A DNA stretch of 64,000 nucleotides. Origin: Nemophila menziesii. Taxonomy: Eukaryota; Streptophyta; Magnoliopsida; Boraginales; Hydrophyllaceae. Shown here piece after piece: positions 21,780-33,560 of this stretch; the stretch's first letter is position 1; every line of letters starts with the position of its first letter. The translations under genes and the position numbers were made by a program. Below the pieces are notes generated by a model. That model searched no databases. It saw only the letters and a program-made list of their open reading frames with translations, and was not told where the DNA came from. Location of the stretch: the NCBI GenBank assembly GCA_029959085.1, contig JARWIR010000010.1:31302731-31366730 (forward strand), given 5' to 3'.

Positions 21780-22540
21780 ATTGATTTTACTACATTAGTT
21801 TCTAAAGTAAATTTGGTTGGAAATACCGAACACTGGTGGGTGGATACTGGGGTCACCTAACATGTATGTTCAAGACATACAAAGTTGCAACTACTGAAGA
21901 GGCTTTATGTATGGGAAATTTCTCTACATAAAAAGTAGTTGGATCTGGAATCGTTATTCTAATAATGACTTCTGAAAAAGAGTTGAGTCTCTATAACGTT
22001 CTCCATGTGCCTGACATTAGAAGGAATCTAGTTTCAGGTTCGTGATTGAGTAAGAATGGCTTCAAACTAGTATTTATTCTCACTAAAGGTGGGATATTTG
22101 TGGGCAAAGGGTACCTATGTGATGGTTTATTTAAGATGAATGTAATGACCATAGTACCTACCAAAATGTAACCGAGAAAGTAATATATCCTTGACTCACG
22201 TTATTTATGGCACGATAGATTAGGAGATGTTAATTTTGGTTCATTAAATAAGTTAGTAAACGTTTGGTTACTATCTAATGTGAACCTCAATTCTCAAAAG
22301 GAATGTGAAGTATGCGTTGAGTCAAAATTAACAAAAACCTCATTTAAATCTATAGAAAGGACTTTGGTACCTTTAGAGTTAATTCACAGTGACATATGTG
22401 ACTTGAAATTAGTGCAAACTAAAAGTGGTAAAAGTATTTCAAAAATTTCAAGGTATTTTCAAATATACTTGCTTCGAAGTGAGGATGATGCCTTAGAAGC
22501 ATTTATGCAATTAAGAATCTTAGAATAGATAGGGGAGGAG
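21780..22540 (+). pseudogene. Copia 1 protease and integrase N-terminal part (broken)
   Basis: Protease region near 21790-21860: NTEHWWVDTGVT (active-site D-T-G) preceded by a KVNLVG-like linker. Then [15 protein letters not shown] near 22000 and a GAG-pre-integrase segment. IN zinc part CEVCVESKLTKTSF near 22300-22345, and the first core aspartate in ELIHSDICD near 22385. A deletion removes the interval that usually follows (F-x-DDYSR-like). Several stops. Confidence 0.75.
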
Positions 22541-22545
22541 AATAT

Positions 22546-23880
22546 GTGTCTCCTTTTGAAGAGTTTTGCGCTAAACATGGAATCATCCATCAAACCACGG
22601 CCCTCTACTCGCCTCAACAAAACGGGATTGTTGAACGTAAGAACCGCACGTTGAAGGAAATGATGAATGCCTTGTTGATTAACTCAGGGTTACCACAAAA
22701 CTTGTGGGGAGAGGCTTTACTCACCGCAAATCACATCCTCAACAAGGTACCACACAAGAAGGTAAAAAAAACTCCTTACGAATTATGGAAAGGAAAACCA
22801 CCTTCCTTCAAATACTTAAAAGTGTGGGGATGCTTGGCAAAGGTAGCAATTCCTGCTCCTAAAATGGTCAAAATAGGACCAAAGACCATCGATTGCGTCT
22901 TTATTGGATATGCTCACAACAGTGCTGCATATAGATTCCTTGTACACAAATCTTGTCATGTTGACATTAACGTCAATACGGTGATTGAATCAAGAAATGC
23001 ACATTTCTTTGAAACAACATTTCCGTACAAGACCACACCAGAATCTGGTTCCTTAAAAATAACACGTGATGCAATTGAAGAAAAGCAAGATCAAGAATCA
23101 TTGCCAACTGAAAAACAAGATCAAGAATCATTGCCAAATGAAGGAATACCAAGAATAAGTAAGCGGATTAGAACCTCTACGTCTTTTGGTCCTGACTTTC
23201 TATCTTACATGCCAGATGACGAACCGCGAACATTCAAGGAGGCTATGTCAAACCCTGACGCCCCATACTGGAAAGAAGCGGTAAATAGCGAGATAGATTC
23301 CATTATGCAAAACCATACATGGGAACTAGTGGATCTCCCTCCTGGGAATAAACCACTTGGATGCAAATGGATATTCAAGAAGAAACTAAAGACCGATGGG
23401 TCTATTGAAAAATACAAGGCTCGCCTTGTTGTAAAAGGTTATAGTCAAAAAGAAGAACTTGATTATTTTGATACTTATTCTCCAGTCACGAGAATATCAT
23501 CCATTCGAATGTTAATCGCTATAGCTTCAATATACAAGCTCGAAATACATCAGATGGATGTCAAAAATGCCTTCCTAAATGGAGAACTAAATGAAGAGAT
23601 ATATATGGAACAACCTGAGGGTTACCTAGTTCCAGGTAAGGAGAAGAAAGTATGTAAGCTTGTTAAATCTCTATATGGTTTAAAACAGGCACCGAAGCAA
23701 TGGCATGACAAATTTGATAGATTCATGATTTCGAATGATTTCAAGATAAATGAATGTGACAAATGCGTTTATGTAAAACAAAATGAGACTGGATATGTCA
23801 TTGTTTGTTTATATGTGGATGATATGTTAATCATTGGAAGTAACAATGATATGATTAAATTCACCAAAAGGATGCTTTGA
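22546..23880 (+). pseudogene. Copia 1 integrase C-terminal part and reverse transcriptase
   Basis: A 444-codon open frame. Its 5' neighbour frame gives RIDRGGEY (second core D), and NGIVERKNR gives the catalytic E. Then the WGCLAKV domain, a spacer with an imperfect duplication of a QDQESLP unit (about residues 182-200), and RT starting DLPPGNKPLGCKWIF. RT motifs QMDVKNAFLNGEL and catalytic LYVDDMLIIG are intact. The frame is closed by a TGA just before SKFDMKDLG, which continues in the next frame segment. Confidence 0.85.
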
Positions 23881-23892
23881 AGTAAGTTTGAC

Positions 23893-24774
23893 ATGAAAGA
23901 TTTAGGCCTTGCGGATGTTATTTTGGGTATCAAGATTCTCCGAATATCTGAAGGTATTATACTATCTCAGTCACACTATATTGAGAAAGTATTAAACAAA
24001 TTTAGTAATGGCGACACAAATATCGCCAAGACACCAGTTGATGTAAATTTACATCTTGCTAAGAACAATGGTGATATGATCAACCAGTTGGAGTACTCTC
24101 GGATTATTGGGAGTCTCATGTACTTAACGAACTGCACTAGGCCAGATATAGCACATGCAATAAGCAAGCTAAGTAGGTTTACAAATAATCCGGGGAAGAA
24201 CCACTGGATTGCTATTGTAAGATTTCTAAGGTATCTTAGATACACTATGAACGAAGGGTTGTTATACACAGGATATCCAGCTGTACTAGAAGGATACAGT
24301 GATGCAAACTGGATATCAGACTCCACCGACTCAAAATCCACAAGTAGATTTGTCTACATGTTAGGAGGAGCAGCTGTGTCTTGGAAATCCACTAAGCAAA
24401 CGTGCATAGCCAGATCAACTATGGAATCTGAGTTTATAGCTTTAGACAAAGCTGCTGAAGAAGCTGAGTGGCTTCGGAATTTCTTAGAGGATATTCCTAG
24501 TTGGCCAAAGCCTGTGTCAGCTATCTGCATACATTGCAATAGTCAAAGTGCCATTGGTAGGGCACTAAACGAAATGTACAACGGTAAGTCTAGACACATA
24601 TGTCGTAGACACAATACCGTTAGACAATTGCTCTCAAACGGAGTTATCATAATTGATTATGTTCGATCAAAGGATAATATAGCGGATCCACTGACCAAAG
24701 GTCTACAAAGAGAGCAAGTGCGAGTGTTGTCTAGGGGAATGTGTCTTAAGCCTACGAAAGCTGAGTTGCCATGA
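23893..24774 (+). pseudogene. Copia 1 RT C-terminal part and RNase H
   Basis: 293 codons in the same frame as the upstream RT, after one TGA near 23878. RNase H acidic residues: D in GYSDANW, E in STMESEF, and D in NIADPLTKG. The position usually filled by D in the C-D-S-Q motif reads HCNSQSA, a D-to-N change expected to cripple catalysis. A stop follows near the usual end of pol. Confidence 0.8.
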
Positions 24775-25379
24775 TGGCAACCCTACCTAGCAGAGTGGAG
24801 ATCCCACAATCTAGGTTCAAAGGGAAAACTGAATCATGAAACTGCAACTTGGTGCGACGCACTGTGGGGAGACCTCCCAAAACCATTCCTAGGACAAAAT
24901 TAAACAGTGCTACTTGTAAAAGTGAAGGATTAGTTAAACTTTTAATGGTTCTTGTATCTTAGATAACATAAGATAGAGTAATGCATAATACTCTCGACAA
25001 GAGACCACCTATATGAATAACATGGGTAGGGCCGCCCTACGAGAATTTTTAAAGGCGAAATTCTCCGACGGTTATTCATGAAATACCAGGAGTTGTCCAG
25101 GGCCGTAAATGGACACAACCGTGAGAACCAAATAATGTTTCGAAGTATACTATGTAATTTCTATTGTCTTGGTTTACACAAAAGCTGAATAGTTCAAGAC
25201 ATCACGTTCACTAGTTAGCAAGTAAATCCGATAGCTCTTACTATAGAAGGTTCAAGGCCAAAAGCTACCTTTCTCGATGTAGTATTCTTCTACGCTTCTC
25301 TCTCGCTCTCTCTCGTGTTTAGCATTCTTTTGCATAATTTTTTTTAAGGTGGTTAGTCAATTTCCATTCATGTGGGGAT
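24775..25379 (+). other. Copia 1 3' untranslated region and polypurine tract
   Basis: No ORF. It ends with catgtggggat (about 25369-25379), a polypurine tract abutting the LTR start TGTTGG. Confidence 0.65.
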
Positions 25380-26149
25380 TGTTGGTCAAATGAGATTTTT
25401 ACCCAAGGGATGACCATGTTTACGATGACAGTGGGTGACTCAATTTAAAGAAATGATTCGAATATTAATTAACGTAATACATTCATCTGGTAAAAAATCA
25501 TTTGAAGTTGAATGAGAAATTGAGTCATAGAATTTGAAGAAATTAAAAGAAAAAAAAATTAAAATAAATAATAATACATGTTATTTATTTTATTTTTCTT
25601 TTGGTTATGAAGCAAAGCAAAACAAAGAAAACAAAAAAGGTACTGCTGGGCTTTGAATCTGGGCCTCCAAGCTAGTGGGCTTTTGGGCCAGACTTTCATA
25701 CGTTCTGGACCAGCTTAGGTTTTGGTCTTCTATACTAAACTAAACGTTGTGTCTTTTAATGTAACGTATCTTCAAATGAACCATCACAACTCTTTTGCCA
25801 AATCCACCTTTTCATCTTCTATAAATAGTTGGCCAACTCAAATATTTTCATTCATTCATTTTTCAAAGCATTAAAATTATAAGAGAGAGATAGAAAAGAA
25901 GCAGCATTATTAAGTTCCTCGAAATTCTTAAGAATTCGTGTGTCAGTTTCTTTTGAATAGTTTTTGTCGTTGTATCCTGGAGGTTGAAGCCAACAAACAT
26001 AAGACACCGGTACGTGGCCTAAATACCTTAAAGACATCGGATCCAATCCGAGCCTCGACAAGTAAAGTTGTTTATTTATATATACTTTTATTTTATTTCT
26101 GCATTAGTTTCTATATTGTTTTACTGGTTTATACAAATAAAACACAACA
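25380..26149 (+). repeat. Copia 1 3' LTR (770 bp)
   Basis: Starts TGTTGGTCAAATGAG and ends ACACAACA. Slightly longer than the 5' LTR owing to small indels. The pair supports a moderately young insertion. Confidence 0.9.
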
Positions 26150-26154
26150 TATAG
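26150..26154. repeat. Target site duplication TATAG, right
   Basis: Matches 20222-20226 exactly. Confidence 0.9.
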
Positions 26155-26270
26155 GTCACGCCAAAATAAGAAGAGATAATATTATCCAAATCACATATCT
26201 TTCTAACAAAATAAAATAAAACTTATACACACAAATTAAACATTACATAGAAACGACAAATTACAGGAGT

Positions 26271-26278
26271 TGGGTGGT
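26271..26278. repeat. Target site duplication TGGGTGGT, left
   Basis: Perfect 8-bp match to 26752-26759. Eight bases is the hAT superfamily length. Confidence 0.8.
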
Positions 26279-26751
26279 CAGGAGCGGAGCCCGAATCTTT
26301 TAGTAAGGGAAACCAAGGAGGTTAGGGGCAACGGGCCCAAATTTTTTTTGGACTTATTTACACTATAGGTCCATATATTATAAAAAATTGTAAAATAAAG
26401 TTTTATATTAGATAAAATTGTATTATAAGTCCTAATATAATTTTTTAAATTGATTATTTTTTATTTAATATAAAATAACATATAATTTATTGAAAAAAAT
26501 AATATAATTATAAGTCTAATAAAATAAAATTTAAAAAATCGAAGAATTAAATAAAGATATTGAAAATTTAAAGGGTCTAAATGAATGGTTTAAAAATTTA
26601 GGGGAGGCCAAATAAATATTTTTTTTAAATTTAAAAACAAAATAACACCTAACTAATTCTTTATTTTTTTTCTTTTATAAAGGATTTTTTTATTTAACCA
26701 GAAGGGGTCATGCCCTCCCCCCCCCCTCCTCATAACGTGGCTCCGCCACTG
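26279..26751. mobile_element. hAT-type MITE (473 bp)
   Basis: Terminal inverted repeats CAGGAGCGGAGCC (26279-26291) and the complement of GGCTCCGCCACTG (26739-26751, that is CAGTGGCGGAGCC) match at 11 of 13 positions. The element is AT-rich, non-coding and flanked by an 8-bp duplication. CAGNGGCGGAGCC-type ends are typical of plant hAT MITEs. It depends on a transposase encoded elsewhere. Confidence 0.85.
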
Positions 26752-26759
26752 TGGGTGGT
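26752..26759. repeat. Target site duplication TGGGTGGT, right
   Basis: Perfect partner of 26271-26278. Confidence 0.8.
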
Positions 26760-27040
26760 AAACGAACCCAGTTACTCATGAGCAACTCGAATTCAACTCG
26801 CAAAAAAGATCGTTCGAACTTGTTTATTAATTACTCGTTTATATTTATAATTTATAAATCAATATTTTATATATTAATTAATATATTTTCAAACCTAATA
26901 TATTAATTAATTTCTTTAGATTTTTAATATTTGTATTCATATCATGCTTTATCATTCATACCACACACTCTATTTAATACCAAATGTTTATAAATTTTTT
27001 GTATTAATCATAATAAAAAAGTTGTTTGTCGATAACTCAC
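26760..27040. other. AT-rich interval, nothing recognised
   Basis: Short AT-rich stretch between the MITE and the CACTA terminus. The + frame over 26944-27150 is not supported by any motif. Confidence 0.4.
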
Positions 27041-27044
27041 ACAA

Positions 27045-27400
27045 CTACAGATCGGCGTTTGAGCGACGACCAGCGTTCGTCGCTAAACGCAAAAAGTCGC
27101 CGCTAAAGTCAATTAGCGACGACTACTCGTTGCTAATTTTTCGTCGCTAGAAAGTCGTAGCTAATAGTCAATCTTCGCGACGAAAAAGAGTTGGTTCGCC
27201 GCGAAATCGTGGGACCTTTTTGCGACAACCAAGGTCGTCGCTAATATCTCAATGTTAGCGACAAACAAATCTCGTCACTTTTACAAAATATAAAGACGAC
27301 ATTTCTCGTTCCTATTTTGTCATCGTTAATTGTTTCAAAAGTTAGCGACGAAATTCATCTATATCTAGCCACAAATTTTTCGTCGCAAATATATATATTT
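27045..27400. repeat. CACTA subterminal repeat array (left)
   Basis: At least ten copies of a core like TTAGCGACGA or TCGTCGCTAA in both orientations within 350 bp. In En/Spm elements such subterminal repeats are transposase-binding sites. Confidence 0.75.
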
Positions 27401-27728
27401 TTTAATTTCGAATTCTGAATTAAAAATTTGATTTTAAATATTTTTTATTCGTATTTTTAATTTAATTAATTTTTTATTTTCAAATTTATTTATATCTTTA
27501 TTTATATTTTTAATCTATTTAAAAATTTATATTTATTTGCATAATTATACAAATATATCTAATAAATAATTAGAAACCACAAAGATTAATTAGAAAGCAA
27601 AACTTAATTTAAATTACCAAAAACCGTAAAAAAAGTCAAACATAGCCAACAAAAGTCAAACGAAGCCGATCAAGTCAAACAAAACATAAAAAGTAGTCAA
27701 AATACATCAAAATATAATATAAATAAAA

Positions 27729-29487
27729 TCAAGGAGCTTCCAAATCTTCATCATCATCACCATCTTCATCCTCATCATCATCATCATCTCCATCTCCTCT
27801 CGGTGCTTCAGGGGGGATAGGTGCAAGACCTTGACCGGCCCTCAAATCATTCAACGCCGCCATAGTTGTGTCAAGCACGCTCATCGAAGACCGCCAGTCG
27901 AGAAAATGTGGAAGGAGTCGCTGAAGGGGTAGGCTCGATAGGGGGAGACCTTGAAGTGCGCGAAACTCATTCATCGCCGTCATCATCACATCTAGCCTCG
28001 CCGCATTTCGCCTAACTTCGGGATCCGACTGGGAGACACGAGCCTTCTTATGGACCTGTCTGAATCCGGTCACCCAAGCCGTCTTTGGAGGGCCCATGAC
28101 TTGTTCAACGGCCTCTTTCATGGCGTCTATTTGATCCTTAAGCTGCACTTCAGGGGCGGTCCCACCAGATGACCTTGCCCCTTTCTCACAAACAATCTCC
28201 TTGAGCTTCTACCTATACACATCATGTTACAAGTCATGAAAAGTTAATGAATATGTCTTTAAAAAAGACAATTTAAAAGTTTAAAAAAGGAAAGTTACTA
28301 TTACTGGAAACTTTCCACTTTGAGAAAGTTTCCCGAAATGGAAACTTTCCTAAGGAAACTTTCCCAAAATGGAAAGTTTCTCGAACTAGAAACTTTCCGT
28401 ATTTGGAAAGTTTCCTAAAATAGATAAAGGTAAGTAATATTTAAATAAATTTAATAATAAAAGGAAAATAAACAAACACTCACAACACACTCTTTATAGT
28501 ATAGGTTTCTCCACTCATCTTTGTCCAAGTCGTAATTCATATACTCGAAAAAAACCCCCAAGATTAGGGAGTTCTCTCTCCTGTTGGGTAGACTCGTCGA
28601 AACTGGTTAACGGCTCCTTAGTCTTCTTCTTCAGCTTCCCCCTGTGCATTAATATTTTAAACAAAATATATTAATAATTAAATAAAATAAGTAATTTAAT
28701 TTTTGAAAAATCTAAAAATATACCTTATGAATGACCTCTCAGGTCTGCGAATAATTTCTCGAACCAGCCTTGCCCGATTTTTTCTGTTTCTTTCTATTCT
28801 CCTTGTTAGTTTTTGCCTGATTCTGTTTCAATATGTTTCAAAAAAGTTAAATAATAAAACTTTCTACCTGAGTGTCTTTGTGGTCCCACATCTTACAACT
28901 CCTCCTCCAGATACCTGGATTAACATCAGGTGGTTATTTCTTCTTATAATAGTACTTCTTCAAGCCCCCCTTCCACGCCCTATACCTAGTCGACTGGGTC
29001 TTGTTCAAGTGCTTTTGGATTTCGGGCCAATCAGACCCGGTACGCCAGTTAACGAGGTCGAAAAATTGCTTAAGTCGGTCCATTATAGTAGCTTTCATCA
29101 TGTCAGGCACCTCCTTCCAGGTCCTGTAGAAAGGCGGGACATTCTCTCGGACGGTCGCCCCTATAACTTGTGAGACATGGTGACCATACTCTCCAATTGG
29201 GTTCCAAGTCTCGTCTAGCATGCAAAATTCTACTGGCAAGGGGTAACCGTGTTTCTCTACGGCTTCTAAGGCTGTCTTTAATGCATTTGTTTCACGGGAC
29301 TTTCTTTTACGTGTTCCTACGGTTTAAAATAAGTTGAATTAATTTTAAATTGATAAATTCTTATATTTTAAATATATTAATTACCAGAAGGGACGACACA
29401 GGTGGATAAAGTGCGATTTAGATTCCTATTAGGATCTTGACCGCTTCCATCACCATCATGTCCTCGGGCCATCATTACATCAGCCAT
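27729..29487 (-). pseudogene. CACTA tnpA-like gene, about five exons (broken)
   Basis: The start ATG is at about 29487, directly after an AG (MADVMMARGHDGDG). Predicted exons by GT-AG reading, boundaries approximate: 29385-29487, 28868-29316, 28725-28822, 28484-28641, 27729-28212. Exon 2 starts with a KRKSRE basic stretch, then TWKEVPDMMK ... RYRAWKGGLKKYY, the plant Transposase_24-like pattern. Exon 3 has NQAKTNKENRKKQKKSGKAG. The last exon has KDQIDAMKEAVEQV and an aspartate/glutamate-rich tail. A TAA near 28938 and a TGA in exon 3 break it. In En/Spm, TnpA binds subterminal repeats and helps excision. Confidence 0.65.
28305..28417. repeat. GGAAASTTTCC minisatellite, cluster A
   Basis: Seven near-palindromic units (GGAAACTTTCC or GGAAAGTTTCC) spaced mostly 17 bp apart. 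It sits in the predicted last intron (about 28213-28483) of the tnpA-like gene. Confidence 0.75.
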
Positions 29488-29659
29488 CTAAAATTTAAAT
29501 AAAATATTACAAACCAATAGAATAAATTAAATAAATTATTACAAACCAATCAAATAAATTAAAATAATTATTACAAATAATAGATATATAATAAAATAAA
29601 ATAAATATAATATTAATCCAATCCGAATGGAATCTGTATCCAAAAACAACAAGTTAGTC

Positions 29660-29890
29660 CATAAAATAGTAAAGTTTCCATTTTCGGGAAGTTTCTATTT
29701 TTAGAAACTTTACTTTTAAAAAAGTTTCCTAAAAAGGAAGCTTTTCTAAAAAGAAAAATTTATAAAAATAGAAACTTTTCTAAAATGGAAAGTCTCCAAA
29801 TAAGGAAACTTTAATTTTTAGAAAAGTTTCCTTTTTAGGAAACTAGTCTAAAAATTAAAGTTTCCTAAAATGGAAACTTTCCTTATTTGG
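29660..29890. repeat. GGAAASTTTCC minisatellite, cluster B (diverged)
   Basis: A dozen or so diverged units in both orientations (aaagtttcc, gaaactttc, aggaaactt). It lies upstream of the tnpA-like ATG, in a likely 5' UTR intron. Confidence 0.6.
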
Positions 29891-30394
29891 GATTGTAAAC
29901 AAAATTTTTTTTACAAAGAATTCTTAAAACCCTACAAATTGATTTATTTTACTTTTTTTTCCTAAATTGTTTCCAAAAACCTAAAAAATGTTTTCTATTT
30001 TTAAAACTTACATATCATAATTATAATCATTTCATAATAAATTTTTTATTTTAAAAAATCGAAAAAATATATAATAAAAATTCGGATTTATTCAAAAACC
30101 ATATTTAAAAAATTACACCTTTTTATGTTGGAATAGATCAATATACATTGATGAAGCCATGCCAAGCCATGATTGTCATAAACATCAAAGAAATTTGAAG
30201 ATTAGAATATATAAAGTAATAAAAAAATTAAAAAAAATGGAATTAGAGATAGGATTTTATCTTGTTAGCAATGGATTGAGCTTCTAAAAAGCTTGGATTA
30301 TGCTCGAAAATGGAGGGGGTGATTTGGGGCGGATTAGAATTTTGTTGGAGAAGAAATAAGAGAGTGAATGAGTTCGCGTAGGGTTTTATAGAAT

Positions 30395-30680
30395 TTTTTA
30401 GTCCGCGACGAAAATCCTCGTCGCTAAGTTTGCCACGCGTCACGTAACGTACGCACGACCCTTGCGTGTCTGTACTTTAGCGATGACGCATGTCGTCGCT
30501 AACTATACGTGTCGTCGCGAATTTGAATGGGCGGGAATACTGACCGCCCAAATTGACCAATCGAAAATTTGGGAATTGTTAGCGACGAGGTTTGTCGTCG
30601 CTAAGTACCTTGAATGTCGTCGCTAGTAGTTAGCGACGAGTTCTTCGCTTAAATCTTGTCGCTATGTATAAGAAATCGTC
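30395..30680. repeat. Internal array of CACTA subterminal-type repeats
   Basis: Several copies of GTCGTCGCTAA or TTAGCGACGA in both orientations, as at the left end, but located between the tnp2-like and tnpA-like genes. It may be the promoter region of the tnpA-like gene, or a terminus of a second, nested CACTA. Confidence 0.6.
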
Positions 30681-30890
30681 GCTAATTTTTTTTCCTTTTC
30701 TTTTCTTTCTTTCGATTGATTTAAATTATACTACTTATGAGATCTTAAATTTAAAACAAAAAAATTAGACATCAACATGAATCGATACTTAACATTCTAA
30801 CAACCATAAATTTAAAAGCAAATCCATGCTACGAAAATTTAAAACTAAAACAAAAAATGCTTAAAAATAAGATAGCTAATCAGTTTCGTA

Positions 30891-33560
30891 TCAGCTAGTG
30901 TCTACAGGCTCCTCATCACTATCAATCGTAATAGGTTCCTCATCTTCGTACTCCTCCCACATGTCATCTAACATCTCCTCGTTTTCATCAAAAACTAAGT
31001 CAACATGCAAATCACTGATGAGTGTCTCCGTGTCAAACACGATCTCTTCGGTAGTTGCCAAGTCCAGTCGTGAGTAATCAGTTTGCGTGTTAACCAAAGA
31101 AATCGTGATACGCATGTTATCAGTAAATACTAACTTTGCACCCCATAACCCGGGGCTCCACCCGTGACGATCGTTGATTTCCCAAACGACTTTCCATCCT
31201 TTCATTGTTTTGTGTGTGCTTATCTCGTCAATGTAAAACACCTTTTTGGCTTGACTTGCTAAGATGTATGGTTCTGTCTCCCACCAAAAAGTAGATGTGT
31301 AGATGAAGGTTACACTGTGTTCTTTCCTTACCTTCGGATGTATTATACCACTTACACGCGAATAACACAACAAAACAACAATCATTGAATGTAACCTCTA
31401 TAATTTTCACTAATTCACCGTAAAAAGGGGTATCATTATACATCGCAGATACTCCGTAATCTTGAGTCACTCGTTTTTCTCCGTTTTCCCTCGTAACCCA
31501 TTTAACACCATTCACGATACATGAATCGTATATATGTACCGGACTATAAGACATGCTGGCCAAGGACACTATCTCAGGTGTAGCTATTGGATCACCAGCC
31601 ACGCGCATGGCATGAATCTAGCAAATGTAAAAAGGGTTGATTAATAGTCAAATTAGGAAAGTTTCCAAATAGGGAAATTTTCCAAAAAGGGAAAGTTTCG
31701 AATAAAGAAAGTTTCCAAATAAGGCAAGTCTACAAATAAGGCAAGTTTCCAAATAAAGAAAGTTTCCAAATAAGGCAAGTTTACAAATAAAGCAAGTTTC
31801 TAAATAAGTCGAGTTTCCTAATAAAGAAAGTTTCCAAATAGGGAAAGTTTTCAAAAAGGGAAAGTTTCAAAATAAGGCAAGTCTACAAATAAGGTAAGTT
31901 TCTAAATAAAGAACGTTTCCAAATAAGTCAAGATTCCTAATAAAGAAAGTTTTCAAATATGGAAAGTTTCTAAAAAGGGAAAGTTTCCAAATAAGGCAAG
32001 TCTACAAATAAGTGAAGTTTTTTAAATAAAGAACGTTTCGAAATAAGTCAAGTTTCCTAATAAAGAAAGTTTCCAAAAAGGGAAAGTTTCCAAATAAGGC
32101 AAGTTTACAAATAAGGTAAGTTTCTAAATAAAGAAAGTTTCCAAATAAGGCAAGTTTCCTAAATAAAGAAAGTTTCCAAATAAGGCAAGTCTACAACTTA
32201 ATATACATGTTACGTACCTTTTCCAAAAACCACTCCTTAAATGTTTGTCGGTGCATCTCCTCCACTGCTTTAGTCGTCCCTGATAGCGTGGATTTGTGTT
32301 CTCTAAATTGTAAGAAAATAATAAAAATTAATGAGCAAATAAATTTTTAAACATAAATTACGTTAACTTACGTCAGATATGTTTCGATCTCGTCGCAATT
32401 ATTCAGAATGTAGCAGTTGATTTGATCCTTCATTTTATGTGGTATATGACCAAACTCTTTTTTACCAACGGGAGTACACTGACTCTTAAAAACGGATAAC
32501 TCTTTCTGTTTGGGCAGTGGGTCGTTATATCTACCCGGATCATTGAATTTTGTATTTTTTTCTCGAAGATACCGTGATATGAATGTCAACGTCTCTTCAA
32601 CAACATAACCCTCGGCGATTGAACCCTCTGGCCTAGCAGGATTCCGAATATACTATTTTAACTTTTTCAAATACCTTTCAAATGGATACATCCACCGCAT
32701 TTGAACGGGACCCCCTAATAATGCTTTGTCGTATAAGTGTATCACCAAGTGGGTCATTATATCAAAAAATGCGGGAGGTAATATTAATTCTAGTTTGCAC
32801 ATCAATTCAACCACTCCTGCCTTACCAGATTCCAACTCTTTCCTACTCAAATTCTTGTTACAAACGACTCTAAACACGTTAGCCAACTCAATGATCGCAT
32901 CGCTAATTGTTTTATCCTCTATAAGTCTAGGTAAACTAGCCACAAAAATATACTGCATCATTACGTGACAGTCATGATATTTCATTCCAATAATCTTACC
33001 CGTGTCGCTTGTACATTATTCCTCAAACTAGACGCGAAACCATCAGGAAACTTTTGTGTCTTCAACCAATCAAGAAATAATTTCCTCTTATTAGTAGACA
33101 ACGTATACTTTCCTCGCTTGAGCACCAATTTACCTCCTCTTGTTATCAACCACAATTCTTTCCTAATGTTCATATCCTTAAATCCATTCTCTCCTTCGCG
33201 TTATCTTTGTTAGGTTTCCCATCAAGTCCTACAACTGTACCGAGCAAGCTATCGCAAACATTCTTTTCGCAATGCATAACACCGATGTTATATTTTAATA
33301 TATTTTCCGACCAATAAGGTAAGCGATAACAAATACTCTTCTTCTTCCAATTAAACTCGCGAGGACCCGTTTTTTTTGTCACTTTGCCCCCAAAATCCTT
33401 GTGTTTACCAGGATACACAATGGGCAAACCATCTAGTTGTGTTTGAATATCTGCTGGACTATATTTCCTCGGGGGGCCCTCATTTCTTCACACGGATACA
33501 AAGTTTTGTCTCTTCGGTGTCGGTGTCTCGTAGATAACCATCGTCTATGATCAATAATAT
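30891..33560 (-). pseudogene. CACTA tnp2-like transposase gene (broken)
   Basis: Catalytic transposase gene of CACTA elements. In minus-strand order: HRRWL near 33540, VYPGKHKDFGG (33400), GVMHCEKNVCDSLLGTVV (33250), DUF4218-type KYHDCHVMMQ and GGPVQMRWMYPFERYLKKL (32653-32985), an EEMHRQTFKEWF exon (about 32218-32302) and DUF4216-type DYGVSAMYND and PYILASQAKKVFYID (30891-31608). Predicted introns about 32303-32371 (GTAAGT donor) and 31618-32217 (GTACGT donor). Frameshifts near 33172 (one A missing), 32985 and 31330. The 5' exons are lost at 33560. An acidic tail ends the protein. Confidence 0.8.
31654..32190. repeat. 17-bp minisatellite, cluster C
   Basis: About thirty tandem units of the type aaataaggcaagtttcc over 535 bp. 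The 51-bp (three-unit) step gives a 17-residue period when read on the minus strand. It shares the AAAGTTTCC core of clusters A and B but is in one orientation. It lies inside the predicted intron 31618-32217. Confidence 0.85.

Larger units (their letters stand above)
20227..26149 (+). mobile_element. Ty1/Copia LTR retrotransposon (Copia 1)
   Basis: LTRs 20227-20987 and 25380-26149 (TGTTGG...ACAACA), perfect 5-bp duplication and a polypurine tract before the 3' LTR. Internal order PR, IN, RT, RNase H on the + strand. The gag region is nearly gone: only about 0.8 kb separates the LTR from PR, and no typical primer site is evident. Defective through deletion and stops, but largely readable. Confidence 0.9.
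27041..33560 (-). mobile_element. CACTA (En/Spm) DNA transposon, right end truncated
   Basis: The left terminus is near CAACTACAG (about 27042-27050), resembling CACTACA, followed by an array of TTAGCGACGA-type subterminal repeats. On the minus strand it carries tnp2-like (30891-33560) and tnpA-like (27729-29487) genes, with a second array between them (30395-30680). The right (5') end is cut at about 33560 by an LTR fragment. Both genes are broken. Confidence 0.8.

Noticed and set aside
27729..28148. Independent host gene with an acidic tail
   Set aside because: It fits as the last exon of the tnpA-like transposon gene.
28703..29173. 156-codon + strand frame
   Set aside because: Antisense shadow of the tnpA-like exons, which have splice signals and family motifs.
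31648..31854. Minus frame with a 17-residue period
   Set aside because: Readthrough of a 17-bp minisatellite inside a predicted intron.
31654..32190. CRISPR-like array
   Set aside because: Units are contiguous with no unique spacers, and the context is a plant transposon.
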